The position numbers and the translations under genes were made by a program. A stretch of 64,000 nucleotides of DNA, taken from the NCBI GenBank assembly GCA_016296345.1, contig JAEDJL010000002.1, positions 29,918 to 93,917 of the forward strand, written 5' to 3'. Of this stretch, positions 53,000-63,900 are shown in pieces. The stretch's first letter is position 1, and the number at the start of each line of letters is the position of its first letter. The DNA comes from Bacteroidales bacterium. Its GTDB lineage: Bacteria > Bacteroidota > Bacteroidia > Bacteroidales > P3. The notes below the pieces were generated by a model. The model was not told where the DNA came from and searched no databases. It saw only the letters and a program-made list of their open reading frames with translations.

Positions 53000-53560
53000 A
53001 TGTTGTTGGTTGGAGAAAGTATAGTGAGCGAAGAGGTCAAAAATGTGAGCTTTTGTTGCGATTTGACAAAGTGTAAGGGCTGTTGTTGTGTCGAAGGAGA
53101 TGCAGGAGCTCCGCTTTTGGAAAGCGAGATTGAGATTATACAAAAATTGATGCCCGAGATAGAGCCTTATATGGAGCAGAAAGCAGTGGAAATTGCCAAA
53201 AATGGTTTTTGGGAAAGGGACATCGAGGGCGAATTATGCACAAAAATAATGGACGGAAGGGAATGTGTTTTTGTCAAGTTTGAAAACGGAACGGCTCTTT
53301 GTGCAATCGAGGCTGCATATCGGCAGGGGAAAATAGACTTTCCAAAACCTGTTTCCTGTCATCTTTATCCGATAAGGGTGAAAGACTATGGGGAGTTTAC
53401 CGCCGTCAATTATCACGCATGGGATATTTGCAAAGACGCTCTCAAAAACCCGAATGCCGAGCCGCTTTACAAACTTTTGAAAGAGCCTTTGATAAGACGT
53501 TTTTCCAAAGAGTGGTACGAGTGTCTTGTGAGCGAGATTGAGAGCGGGAACTCTCTGTAA
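53000..53560 (+). CDS. DUF3109 family cysteine-rich protein
   Basis: The 186-residue protein is rich in conserved cysteines: FCCDLTKCKGCCCVEGDAGAPL near the start (about 18-39), LCAIE, PVSCHLYPIRV and WDICKD. The family is typical of Bacteroidota and the cysteine arrangement suggests metal or iron-sulfur binding, in the manner of the related YkgJ-type zinc/iron-chelating proteins. No function is established. The longer frame starting at 52874 would overlap glnS, so I use the ATG at 53000. Confidence 0.88.
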   Translation: MLLVGESIVSEEVKNVSFCCDLTKCKGCCCVEGDAGAPLLESEIEIIQKLMPEIEPYMEQKAVEIAKNGFWERDIEGELCTKIMDGRECVFVKFENGTALCAIEAAYRQGKIDFPKPVSCHLYPIRVKDYGEFTAVNYHAWDICKDALKNPNAEPLYKLLKEPLIRRFSKEWYECLVSEIESGNSL

Positions 53561-53610
53561 TATTTCGCAGGTTTCAAGATGTGTTTTTGCAAGAGATTGT
53601 CTCGGGAAAA

Positions 53611-53694
53611 TAAAACGGCGATTTGTTCTTTTGAAACGCCGTTTTGGCAGAATAAAACGCCGTTCTGTTTTTGCAAAACGGCGTTTTATTTTTG
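53611..53694. repeat. 21-bp repeat array, locus C (4 units)
   Basis: Units start at 53611, 53632, 53653 and 53674 with cores AAAACGGCGATTT, GAAACGCCGTTTT, AAAACGCCGTTCT and AAAACGGCGTTTT (orientation R-F-F-R). It lies between the convergent DUF3109 gene (stop 53560) and the minus-strand gene ending at 53758, and is followed by ATTTTTG. Confidence 0.92.
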
Positions 53695-53757
53695 TAAAAT
53701 CAAGTCTTTGATTTTCAGTTTGTTGATATTGGTTTATTGTTTTGTCTTTCTGCCTTG

Positions 53758-54192
53758 TTATCTTATCTCGTTGGCAAGCTGCAACAAGTATTCTATTTGG
53801 TAATATATGGCATTCATGTCGCTTTCGCTCTTTGCAGGAAGGTAAGTTCTGTTGTACTCACCATAAAAGTTCTCGTTTTTGCCTACAATGCCCTTTTCGG
53901 TTATGCAATTCACCCCGTCAATGCAGTTAATCCACACTTTGTAACCGCTGTTGGTGATTTCCTTTGAGACGGTTGTTTGAATTAAATCGACGCAAAGAGA
54001 AGTCTGAGAATTGTTCTTACCGCTCCACAGATAGGAAAGAAATCCCGAACCGTCGATTGTAAACTCTTTGTAAACGTTTCCTTCGATGCTTGTGCCGATT
54101 ATTTCACAAGCCTCTTCGATTCTTTGTGCCATGGTATTGTTTGCAACAAATCCTGCAAAGACAAGGCATAGTATTGAAATGTATCTTCTCAT
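53758..54192 (-). CDS. Small secreted protein, hypothetical
   Basis: The 144-residue protein has a signal peptide (1-22, NNTMA-Q), then a mixed sequence with two cysteines close together (INCIDGVNCITEKG) that could form a disulfide. No family recognised. It follows the next minus-strand hypothetical (54204-54710) after 11 bases, so both are likely one transcript. Confidence 0.7.
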   Translation of the reverse strand: MRRYISILCLVFAGFVANNTMAQRIEEACEIIGTSIEGNVYKEFTIDGSGFLSYLWSGKNNSQTSLCVDLIQTTVSKEITNSGYKVWINCIDGVNCITEKGIVGKNENFYGEYNRTYLPAKSESDMNAIYYQIEYLLQLANEIR

Positions 54193-54203
54193 GGTTGTTG
54201 ATG

Positions 54204-54710
54204 TTATTTCGTTGTGAAGTTATATTCTCTCAATTTGATTGTTCCGGTTGCGAAAGAGATGTACATTATCTGCACACTCTCAAGTTTTTTCAGCGATTTG
54301 TCGGTGTATTTGTAGTTTATCTTGTGTATTTTGTAATGATTTTGCCCCTCAAGCGGCGTATAGAAAAGGTATTCGTTGTGTTTGGGGTCGTAGTTGGCAC
54401 GAGAAACTACCTCTTTCAGCTTAGGGTATTTGAAAAAGTAAGAGTTGTCGTTCAGTTTCTTGTTTCGCTTGAGCTTGATTCTCAATTCTTTCGGCAGAGA
54501 CGAAGGTTCGATTTTTGCATTCGAGCTTTTGTTGTAGTAGGAGAAAGGGTTGCTTTTGTCGATTTTGTCGTCTGTGGTGTTGAGAAACACTTTTGCAACA
54601 AGACCTTTTGGATTTATGCTCATATCGAACATATATAAACTATCCTTCTGTGCATTTGCGATAGTGCAACAAGCAATCAACAGAGTAAAACAAAGAATCA
54701 ATTTTTTCAT
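54204..54710 (-). CDS. Small secreted protein, hypothetical
   Basis: The 168-residue protein has a signal peptide (1-20, TIANA-Q). The rest is basic and beta-strand-rich (KELRIKLKRNKKLNDNSYFFKYPKL; HYKIHKINYKYTD). No family recognised. The -7 element TACCTTTG on the minus strand (54715-54722) ends only 4 bases before the ATG, so the transcript may be leaderless. Confidence 0.7.
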   Translation of the reverse strand: MKKLILCFTLLIACCTIANAQKDSLYMFDMSINPKGLVAKVFLNTTDDKIDKSNPFSYYNKSSNAKIEPSSLPKELRIKLKRNKKLNDNSYFFKYPKLKEVVSRANYDPKHNEYLFYTPLEGQNHYKIHKINYKYTDKSLKKLESVQIMYISFATGTIKLREYNFTTK

Positions 54711-54714
54711 GCGG

Positions 54715-54722
54715 CAAAGGTA
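54715..54722 (-). promoter_or_regulatory. Promoter -7 element close to the start codon
   Basis: TACCTTTG on the minus strand matches TAnnTTTG and is separated from the ATG (54710-54708) by only 4 bases. Transcription would begin at or next to the start codon. Confidence 0.5.
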
Positions 54723-54840
54723 GTGATTTTTTCAATCACTTAGTGAATTTTTTGCCTTTACGGCGAGTTGTTTTTCATGGGTTTAACATTCGCTAACTAA
54801 CCAAGAGGAGGGTTTTAGTGTCTGATTTTTCGCAGAAAAG

Positions 54841-54871
54841 TTTGTCAGAATAATAAATTATTGTATATTTG
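54841..54871 (+). promoter_or_regulatory. Promoter of the giant surface protein gene
   Basis: TTTG (54841-54844), a 19-base spacer and TATATTTG (54864-54871) form one of the best consensus promoters in the window. The leader is about 75 bases long. Confidence 0.75.
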
Positions 54872-54950
54872 CGAGTTAGTTTAGATAGATTGTTTTTAGG
54901 AATGGAAGCAACTAAGTATTTGATTTTGAAATGATAAAAGTTTTTGAGAT

Positions 54951-57900
54951 ATGAGAAAATATTCACTTCTTACGGTGCTGTTGCTGCTCTTGGCAGCCCA
55001 ATTTGCCAATGCACAAGGACCAACTTTATTGACCCATGCAGATTTTGAAAACGGAATTCCTGCAGGCTGGACTGTCTCCGACCCGACAAATGTGGTCGTT
55101 TACAACAACCTTGCCGCCACAGGAAGCAAATCTGTGAGAATGATACCAAACTCGGGAGAGATAATGATAACATCTCCTACGTTTCAAATTCCCGCAGGTT
55201 GTGCAACTCGTTTGGAGTTTAGCCATATTCCGATTTTGAACAACCAAAACGGTGGTCGTGTAGAGGTAAGAAAACCAAACGGAACGTGGGCAACCTTGAC
55301 CCTTTCGGGAGGAGATGCCAATCCGAGCTGCTATGACAAGAGTTATGGTGCGGGAGTTCAGAGCGGTTTTGACGGTAGTTTCAAGAAAGTGAACTATTGG
55401 CAGGGTAATGTCAATATTCCTTTGTCCGATTTGGACAGCACATATTGGAGAAATGAAATATTTTATTTGTATTCCACCCTTACGGCAAGTGCAACCGAAG
55501 TTCAGTTCAGGTTTGTCGTTCCTGCTTCGACAGGTGCGGCGGCGAATTTCTCGGGTTGGTTCATCGATGACGTTCGTTTGTTTGTGGCAAGTGTGGCAGG
55601 AAACGAGGTGAGAGTGCCAAGAATAAGAGCTATCAACAAAGCTCCTACACTTGCAAACTATCCTACTTGCAGCGATGTGCTTGTGAGTATGCAGATATTG
55701 GACGCAGGAGGTGCGATGTCCACGGCGGCAGATGCTGTGAAGATTGAATATAAACAGCAAGATGATAACGGAGTATTTCAACCTGCAACGGTGAATATGG
55801 TTTTGGTTGATGCTGCAACAAACACTTACGAAGGTCATATACCATTCAATGGTTTCGGACAGCCGACTTTTTGGCGTGTGATTGCAACCGACTCCAAAGG
55901 AAACCAAATCCGCTATCCGTTTGTCTATGATACTTACGCACGATACAATACAATACGACCGTATGCCGGCAGTAAAAAGATACGAGAAACTCAGACGAGC
56001 AACCAAGAGCTGATGATACCTACAAACAAGCTCTCTTCGATGTTCCAAATGAGATATTCGGTTGAAGAATTGACCGAAGCAGGATTTACAGCAGGAGAAA
56101 TTGGAGGATTGTATTATGATGTTACTCAGTCGGCAGCAGGATTTGTGTTGCCGAACTTCAATCTATACATAGGTAATGTGTCCCCTGACTGGGTTTTGGA
56201 GACACAATATCAATATTCGGCGAGTACTCTTACAAATGTATATACCAATCCAACCTTTGTAACTCCGCCCGTCGGACAACAATATATTCAATTCAACGAA
56301 CCATTTTTGTGGGACGGAGTGAGCGACATAATGATTAAAACTTGTTGGGGAGCGGTAGCTACAGCCGGTGGCGTAACCAAGGTCGAGTGTATCTCGACAA
56401 GCGGCGATTATAGGACAGGTCAGTTCGTTCAAACAGGAACATCGTTTGTCGAGGCTTGTACTGCTCCGTTCAGTTCGGCAGAACCATTGATTAACTATAA
56501 GGTTAATTTCAAGTTTGATTTTGTTGATAATTGTGTGTTGCCGGTTGATGCGGCTTTGTCTTCCGTTTTGGCTCAACCTGCCAATCAAACGGTGAGTGCA
56601 AATACCAATTCCAACTTCGGAGTGTATGTGAGAAATGATGGTTCAGAGCCTTTGAGCCAGATAAAGGTAAGCTATTTGAGTGATGACGGCTCTTCGGGAA
56701 ATGCAACATGGAATGGCAACCTTGCTGCGGGCGATTCGACAGTGTTCAATGTAACGAGTTCGTTGAACCTTACGCCCGGATTTAGAAAGGTAACGGCATG
56801 GACAGATATTTTACCGCCGGATGTGGATTGGAATACCGACAATGATACTATTGTGTATGAGATTGTATCTTGTGATGGTCCGATGAACGGTGTTTATGCG
56901 ATAGGAAATGTGTCGGGAGTTGCTTCTTCAAGAAAGTTTGAGGACTTCAGACAGGCATTCAAAGTATTGGAAATTTGCGGTGTCGGCGCTCCTGTTACAA
57001 TCAAAATAGACCCTGCAAACGGAATTCCTTATAATGATATTCTGCGTTTCCCTACAACTATTCAGGGAGCAAGTGCCACAAATATGGTAACCTTTACCTC
57101 GGCAAGCACTACAACACCTGCGGTGTTCTATGTTGATGATACCCTCAAAGGTGTTTATTCTGCATTCGATTTGTCGGGAACTAAGTTCTTGAGGTTTGAA
57201 AATATCAAGATACTTCCTTCAAAGTATTATCAGGACAACTTGGGCGGAGCATCTGCCGAGAGAAATGTGGTTCTCATGTCTTCGACCACAAGCAACATAG
57301 AGTTCAAAAAATGTGATTTCCCTGCAAGTGTGGTTTATGGAGCGGACAATACTCAGAGCGTTTGCTCTCAGGTTCCTACAAGTATCATCGAGATGTCGGC
57401 GGCAAACAACATTACGATTGACAGTTGTACCTTTGGAGCTGTTGCAACAAAGGTCATCAATATAAAAGGTATGTCTCCGGCTGCAATGTCTTCGGGCATT
57501 GTGCTAAGGAATAATACTTTCAACTATGAGGCTGTTACAATCAATGGTACTGCAATAGTATCGGACAATGTTGTGTATGCAGAATATAACAACGGATTGA
57601 TTGTAAGCGGAAATACTTTCGTTGCCGCCCCTGACAGACCTACGGTAGGAGGTGAGAAGTATGCAATGATGTTGCAGTCCTCGAAGGATTTCAATATCAA
57701 CAAGAACACTTTCTCTTTGGAAAAGATTACTGCAATAGGTCTTTCGCAGATAATTAACGGTTCTGCCAAGATTGCCAACAACAAAATCAGCATAAACAAC
57801 ACCAACACGGGTGTAGGAAATATTCATACTTCATGTATCAAGTTCTTGTCGGGAGCAGGCGTCGATATTGTATATAATAATATGTATGCAGCTGATGCTT

Positions 57901-60900
57901 CACTTCAAGGCAAACAGGCAACTGCTTTGAATTTGGGCAGTCAGGGACAAACAAGTGCAGGCATCAATGTGAAGAACAACATAATAGTTTCTGAAGGCTT
58001 GGGATTTGCAGCATGGTTGAAGCCGACAGGTGAGTCTGTAAACTCATTCACGCTTTCCAACAATATGTATTACAAAGCTCAAAGCTCGTCAGCCAATCCG
58101 CTCTTCAAATACAACACAACCAATGTGGAAGATGCTGCGTCTTGGCAGACATTAACTTCGGAGACTGCTTCGTATTATACAGAAGACCCTTTGTTTGCAA
58201 TATGGAACGACTTGAACTCCACAAGTACTTTCTTGTGTGAGAAAGGTGTTGCGGTAGCAGGAGTTACCGATGACTTCTATGGAAGAAGCAGACCGGCAAC
58301 AAATCCTTGTATAGGAGCATTGGAGTTTGAGCCTCCGACAAGTAACATTCATGTTTTGTCGGTAACAATCAACAATGGCGACTATGAACAAACAGAAAGT
58401 GGCTTGGCAATGTATTCAAGTTGTAACTTCGGACAAGAAACAGTCAGCGTATCTTATAGAAACATCAGTGCCAATACTATACCTGCCAATACTGCAAGAA
58501 TGTATTACAGGATTGACAACTCTACTCCTGTAAACGGAGGTGCAATCAATCATGATATTGTTCCGGGTGAAGATTATGTGTTCACATTTACTCAAACCGC
58601 AGATTTGTCTTCAACAAGTACGGTTGCAACAAGAACTTTGACTGCTTATTCTTCTCTTGTTGCTGATACGGTAAACACAAACGATACGGTGAGAATACTC
58701 ATCAATTCAAGGTATCAGCTTCCTGCCATGGCAACTCAAAATATCAATGTGAATTATGGAGATGCAGCCACGGTAACAATAACTTCCAACGATTCGATTT
58801 ACTGGTTCAAGAATATTGATGACCAAAATTATTTCTTGAAGTCTCATGTTCTTACCACAGAGCCTCTGTATAGCGACACTACATTCTATTTTTCGGCAAA
58901 TCATGAAGCTCCTGTTTTGAAGATAACAGAATTGCAGTTTAGCAGAACGGCAAGTGTCGAGGAGGGTATCACCTCTCCGGTGCCTTCGTGGGTTACAACG
59001 GCAAACGCATACGAGGTAAGCAATCTTGGAGACGGAGACATAGACTTGACAAATTACAAATTCATCTACTATTCGGGTACAACAGACAACCTTCCTACCA
59101 CGGCAACCAAGACTTACACCTTCCCTGACGGATATGTTCTTCCTGCGAATAGTTCGGTTGTGCTTTTGCCTGTCAGTGCTACCTCAATATCTCAAGACGG
59201 TGTGCTTGGAATTGGAACGGGAACGGTTGCAATCAACAAGAAAACAGGATTTGTAATCAAAGATGCTGCAAATGCTGTTGTTGATGCGGTGGCTGTAAAT
59301 GGCGGTGCTTTTGTTGCAGCTCACGGAGTACCGGGTACAATATGGAACGGCTTGTCTTCTAATCTTACATTGACAGGTACTGCGGGTGTTGTGAGAACAT
59401 CGTCTTCTGCCAACACTCAGGCAGGTTGGGTAAAAGCCTCTGCAACCAATCCGATGACTTTGGGAACTTACAACAACGACCTTTCGGTTTATGAAAATAA
59501 TGGCTGTTTGGGACACAAGGCAGTATGCAACATTCATATTCAAAATACACCAATCTACAATCCGGGAATAGCAGAAATAAGCATTGTAGGAATAGAACAA
59601 GACAGCGTATGTACTCTCGGTGCGGAGCAAATCAAAGTCAAGATTTCTAACATGGGATTGCAGCCTGTTTCAAATATTCCTATATCTTATTGGAGTGTAA
59701 AGAACGGAGGCGTATTTGAGCAATATACAGACACATATACAGGAACTATAAATCCTTTTGAGTTTGCAGAGTTTGTGCTTTCTCAACCGCTTAACCTTAC
59801 ATCTAACACAACAAATACAACTTTCGATATATTTGCTTGCACAACCTTGTCGGAAGATATTGTTCACGACAATGATACTTCGTCAATGCAAATTGTTTCA
59901 TTGAGAACACCTACACCTCCGATAGCTTCCGATGTCTCTATTCCGTATGCAAGTTCGACTACATTGACTTCTACAAGTCCGTTTACAACTATTTGGTACG
60001 ATGATCCTGCAACGCACGTCGAGCTGTCAAGAGACGATTACACCACACCTCTATTATATACTACGGATACTTTCTATGTGGGAGCCTTACTCGAAACTGC
60101 AAGTGTTGAAATTGTGGGAACGGGAACTACAACAAATGCAAACGATGCAGCACCTACACCTTTTGCTTACAGCAAACAACAAGTCAAGGAACAATACTTG
60201 CTTAAAGCAGAAGAGTTGTCCTCATTGGGAGAGGGTGTGATAACATCTTTGGGCTTCAAGGTCAAGACAGAGAATGCCAATGTTACCATGACTAACTACA
60301 CTATCAAGATGGGAATGACCAGTGAAACAGAACTCTCAACTTGGCTTGGCAACTTGCAGGAAGTTTACTCCAATTCGGTAACCATAACAAAGACACCTCC
60401 AATGTCGGAAGTTTGGAAGGATATGAGCTTTACAACACCTTTCTATTATGACGGAGCTTCCAACCTTGTTATCGAAGTATGCTACAGCACAACTACAACA
60501 ACAGGAAAAGTCAAGACCTACAATTCAACCACAGACTTTAATTCTACCATAGTATATCACAGTGCAACCAACAGTGCCTGCCAATATTCCGGAGCTCCGA
60601 CGGCAACATACTCCAAACGTCCGAATATGCAATTTGGAATTAACAAGTATGGCTGTCAGAGTGAGAGGACACAAGTTGTGGTAAATGTTGCAGCGGCTCC
60701 AAGCTGTGAGGCAGGTCTTCCTCAGGTTGTAGCACCTCAGGACAATGCCATAGTGATGTCCGGCATTGCAACACTAGTACAAGTAGAGCTTAAGAACTTT
60801 GGAACAGATGTATTGTCAAGTGTAGATTTGCATTGGTCAATCAACGGAGTTGAACAAAGCGTTTACAACTGGACAGGTTCGTTAGCTCAAAATGCCACAG

Positions 60901-63900
60901 AGGTTGTTACAGTTGGTAGCTACACTTTCATTTCCGGAGAAGTTGAATTGGTTGTTTGGTTAGTAAAAGACTGCGACAGCGAACAAACTAACGACACAAT
61001 CAGGTCTCATTTCTCCTCATGTATAGGAAATAACAACTCCGAAACAATCGTAACCATAGGACCTGATGCAACAGATAACTACTCTTCGGTAGGCGATTTG
61101 ATGGCAGATTTGACCGCATCGGGCGTTTGCGGACCTATAAGAGTAGAAATCAAGGCAGGAACATACGATGAACAAATCACAATACCCGGCATTTCCGGAT
61201 TGTCTGAAACAAATTACATCAGATTTGTGGGACTTGCAGCCGACAATAGTCAGACAATTTTGACATACACGCCTGCTCCTTCTGACGAAGACAAGTATGT
61301 GATAAGCATGGATGGAGTAGAAAACATACATTTTGAGAATTTGACATTGCAATGTGCCGATACTACTTCGGTAAGTTCCGTAAACATAGAGAACTCTTCA
61401 AATATCAGCTTTACCAATGTTCAGATGCTTTCTCAAAAGAGCATAACCAATACAATGCTTCGAGTTGGCAAGACCTCAGACCTTACTATCTCTTCAAGCA
61501 ACTTTGTCGGCTCGGCAATACAGTTTGAAGTCTTCGATACTACAAGTTCTTTGACGATGACCAACAACAACTTTTTGGAATTTGGTTTGAGAGGTATCAA
61601 GATAGATAAAGCAGAAGACGTGGTATTGACCGACAACTATCTTTCAACAGATACATCAAAGGTTGTCGTAACTGCAATCGACCTATCCAACATTGGCGGA
61701 AATCTTCAAGTAATGTCCAACGTCGTTTACTTAAAGAAAGGAACTGCCATAAGAACAGGTATGTCATTAAAGAAGATTACTGCAACACAATTTGCTCCTG
61801 CTTTTGTGGCAAACAATGCAATCTCGATGATAGGTTCAAGAACTTCATCTTCGGCTTTGGCATACGTCGGAATAGACATTGATACCACCGATTGGATGAA
61901 CGTTTACTACAATACTGTTTACTTAGAGCCGTCAAAGGGCAACAACACAGCATCAAAATGTTTGTCCATAGGCAAAGTCGGTTCTAACATCTTTGTTCAG
62001 AACAACAACTTGGACAATAGTGGCAAGGGATACGCCTACTATGTTCAAACCCCCGGCACACAGATTGCACTCTCAAATAATAACAACTACATAACCAACG
62101 GAAGCAAGTTCGTATACTGGTTAAGCGATAAAACAACTTTGGCATTGCTTCAAACAGCAAACTCAATGGACGCACAGTCAGTAAGTGTCGAGAACTCCTT
62201 TGTTAATGATTCTATTTTGTCATTGACATTCCCTACCGACATTGTACGAGTTGCCGAACCGATAGACGATGTTCCTGTGGATATAGAAGGACATTTCAGA
62301 CCTGTGTCTCCAAAACCTACAATCGGAGCATACGAATATCAATTTGCAGGCAACGATACAGGTATTCCGAGGATAATAAATCCTGTTCAAGGAGACGAAT
62401 ATGTGGAAGGAGACCCTATGACGGTCGAAGTAGAATTGAAAAACTTCGGTAATTACAGTATCAACAGCGTCGATATTGTTGCAGTACTAAAACCATCAAG
62501 AGATTCCGAGACAGCAATTCAAACACTTAATGAAACATGGACGGGAATGTTGGCGTCTTTGCAATCGACAACATATACTTTCACCGGTACTTTCATACCA
62601 CCATTGAACGATCCATACACAGACGACTTATATGTAATGGTATATACTGTCATGGACGGTGATACAGTCCCTATGAACGATACAGCATACACCTATTTCT
62701 TGTCAGTTCCTGCAAAGGATGTGAAATTGGAATCGACAGTACAGATAACAGAGCGTTGTGTTTTGAGAGATGTACAGATACAAACCAAGATTAAGAACGT
62801 AGGAGAGAGGAACATAGAGCCGGGAGATATTGTCCAACTAACCTATTGGATTGAGGACAGACCCGATTTGACGGTTACCGAAACGCTCACATTCCCATAC
62901 ACCGACATAACAACACAGACACCATACCAAAATCTGCAACCGGGAGCATCATTGACCTACACTTTCAACACCCATGCCGATTTGTATCCGTTGGGAACAG
63001 AAGATGTTGCATGGAGATTGTGGACTTGTGTCAAGACTGTGGGTGATAATCAGCAGTTGAACGATACGGCATCGGCAGCAAAGATTGTCAATTCCAAAGT
63101 ATCACCACCTGCACCAACCGTTACAGACGACTATATTCCATACGGAACATGGGGACACCCTATGGCAGAGCAAGTAAACAACTTGCCAATCAAGTGGTAC
63201 TCCAACATGAACTCGGCAGATCCGTTCTACTCACCTTCAAGCTACAACACATCTAAGGTATATACCACTTCGCAGTTGTTTGACGACACAACATTCTATG
63301 TAGGAGTGAATGCCTCGGGAGCATATCCTTGTGCGAGCGACAGAACGGCTGTTACGGTACACTTAGATCCGAGAGCGGCAGTCGATGCTTCGGCACACGT
63401 TGTAGTCGAACCACCTGCAGACGCTTGGGTTTACATGACAACAGGAGATACAATCAAGGTAATGTTGAAGAACTATGGTACACAACCAATCAGCAACATA
63501 CCCGTGTCATACTCAGTCAAGCCAACCTCACCTTCAACAGCCGAAGCCACAATAGTAAACGAAGTTTGTGTAGAAACCATTCAGCCAAACCAACAATACA
63601 TTTACACTTTCAACGCTTTGGCAGATATGTCAAACCCTGCAAAGACCTACGCAGTGAGAGCGTGGACAGATATGCCGGGCGATTATACAGCATTGAATGA
63701 CACAACCAACGCAACCCTTTTGGTAAGACCAAAGAACGGAGGAACGCTATATTGTGCAGGAAACGTAGGTAATGCAGAAAGTTTGGATATTTCAAGAGTT
63801 CAACTCGGAACTATGGACCACCCTACAACACCTTCGGGAAATACCTACTCCAACTTCACAACAGACGAAACCGTAACCATGCCTGTTCTTTACAAAGGAG

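Noticed and set aside
55026..56048. 340-codon minus-strand frame
   Set aside because: It is antisense to the clear giant surface protein and its translation has no domain or sensible composition.
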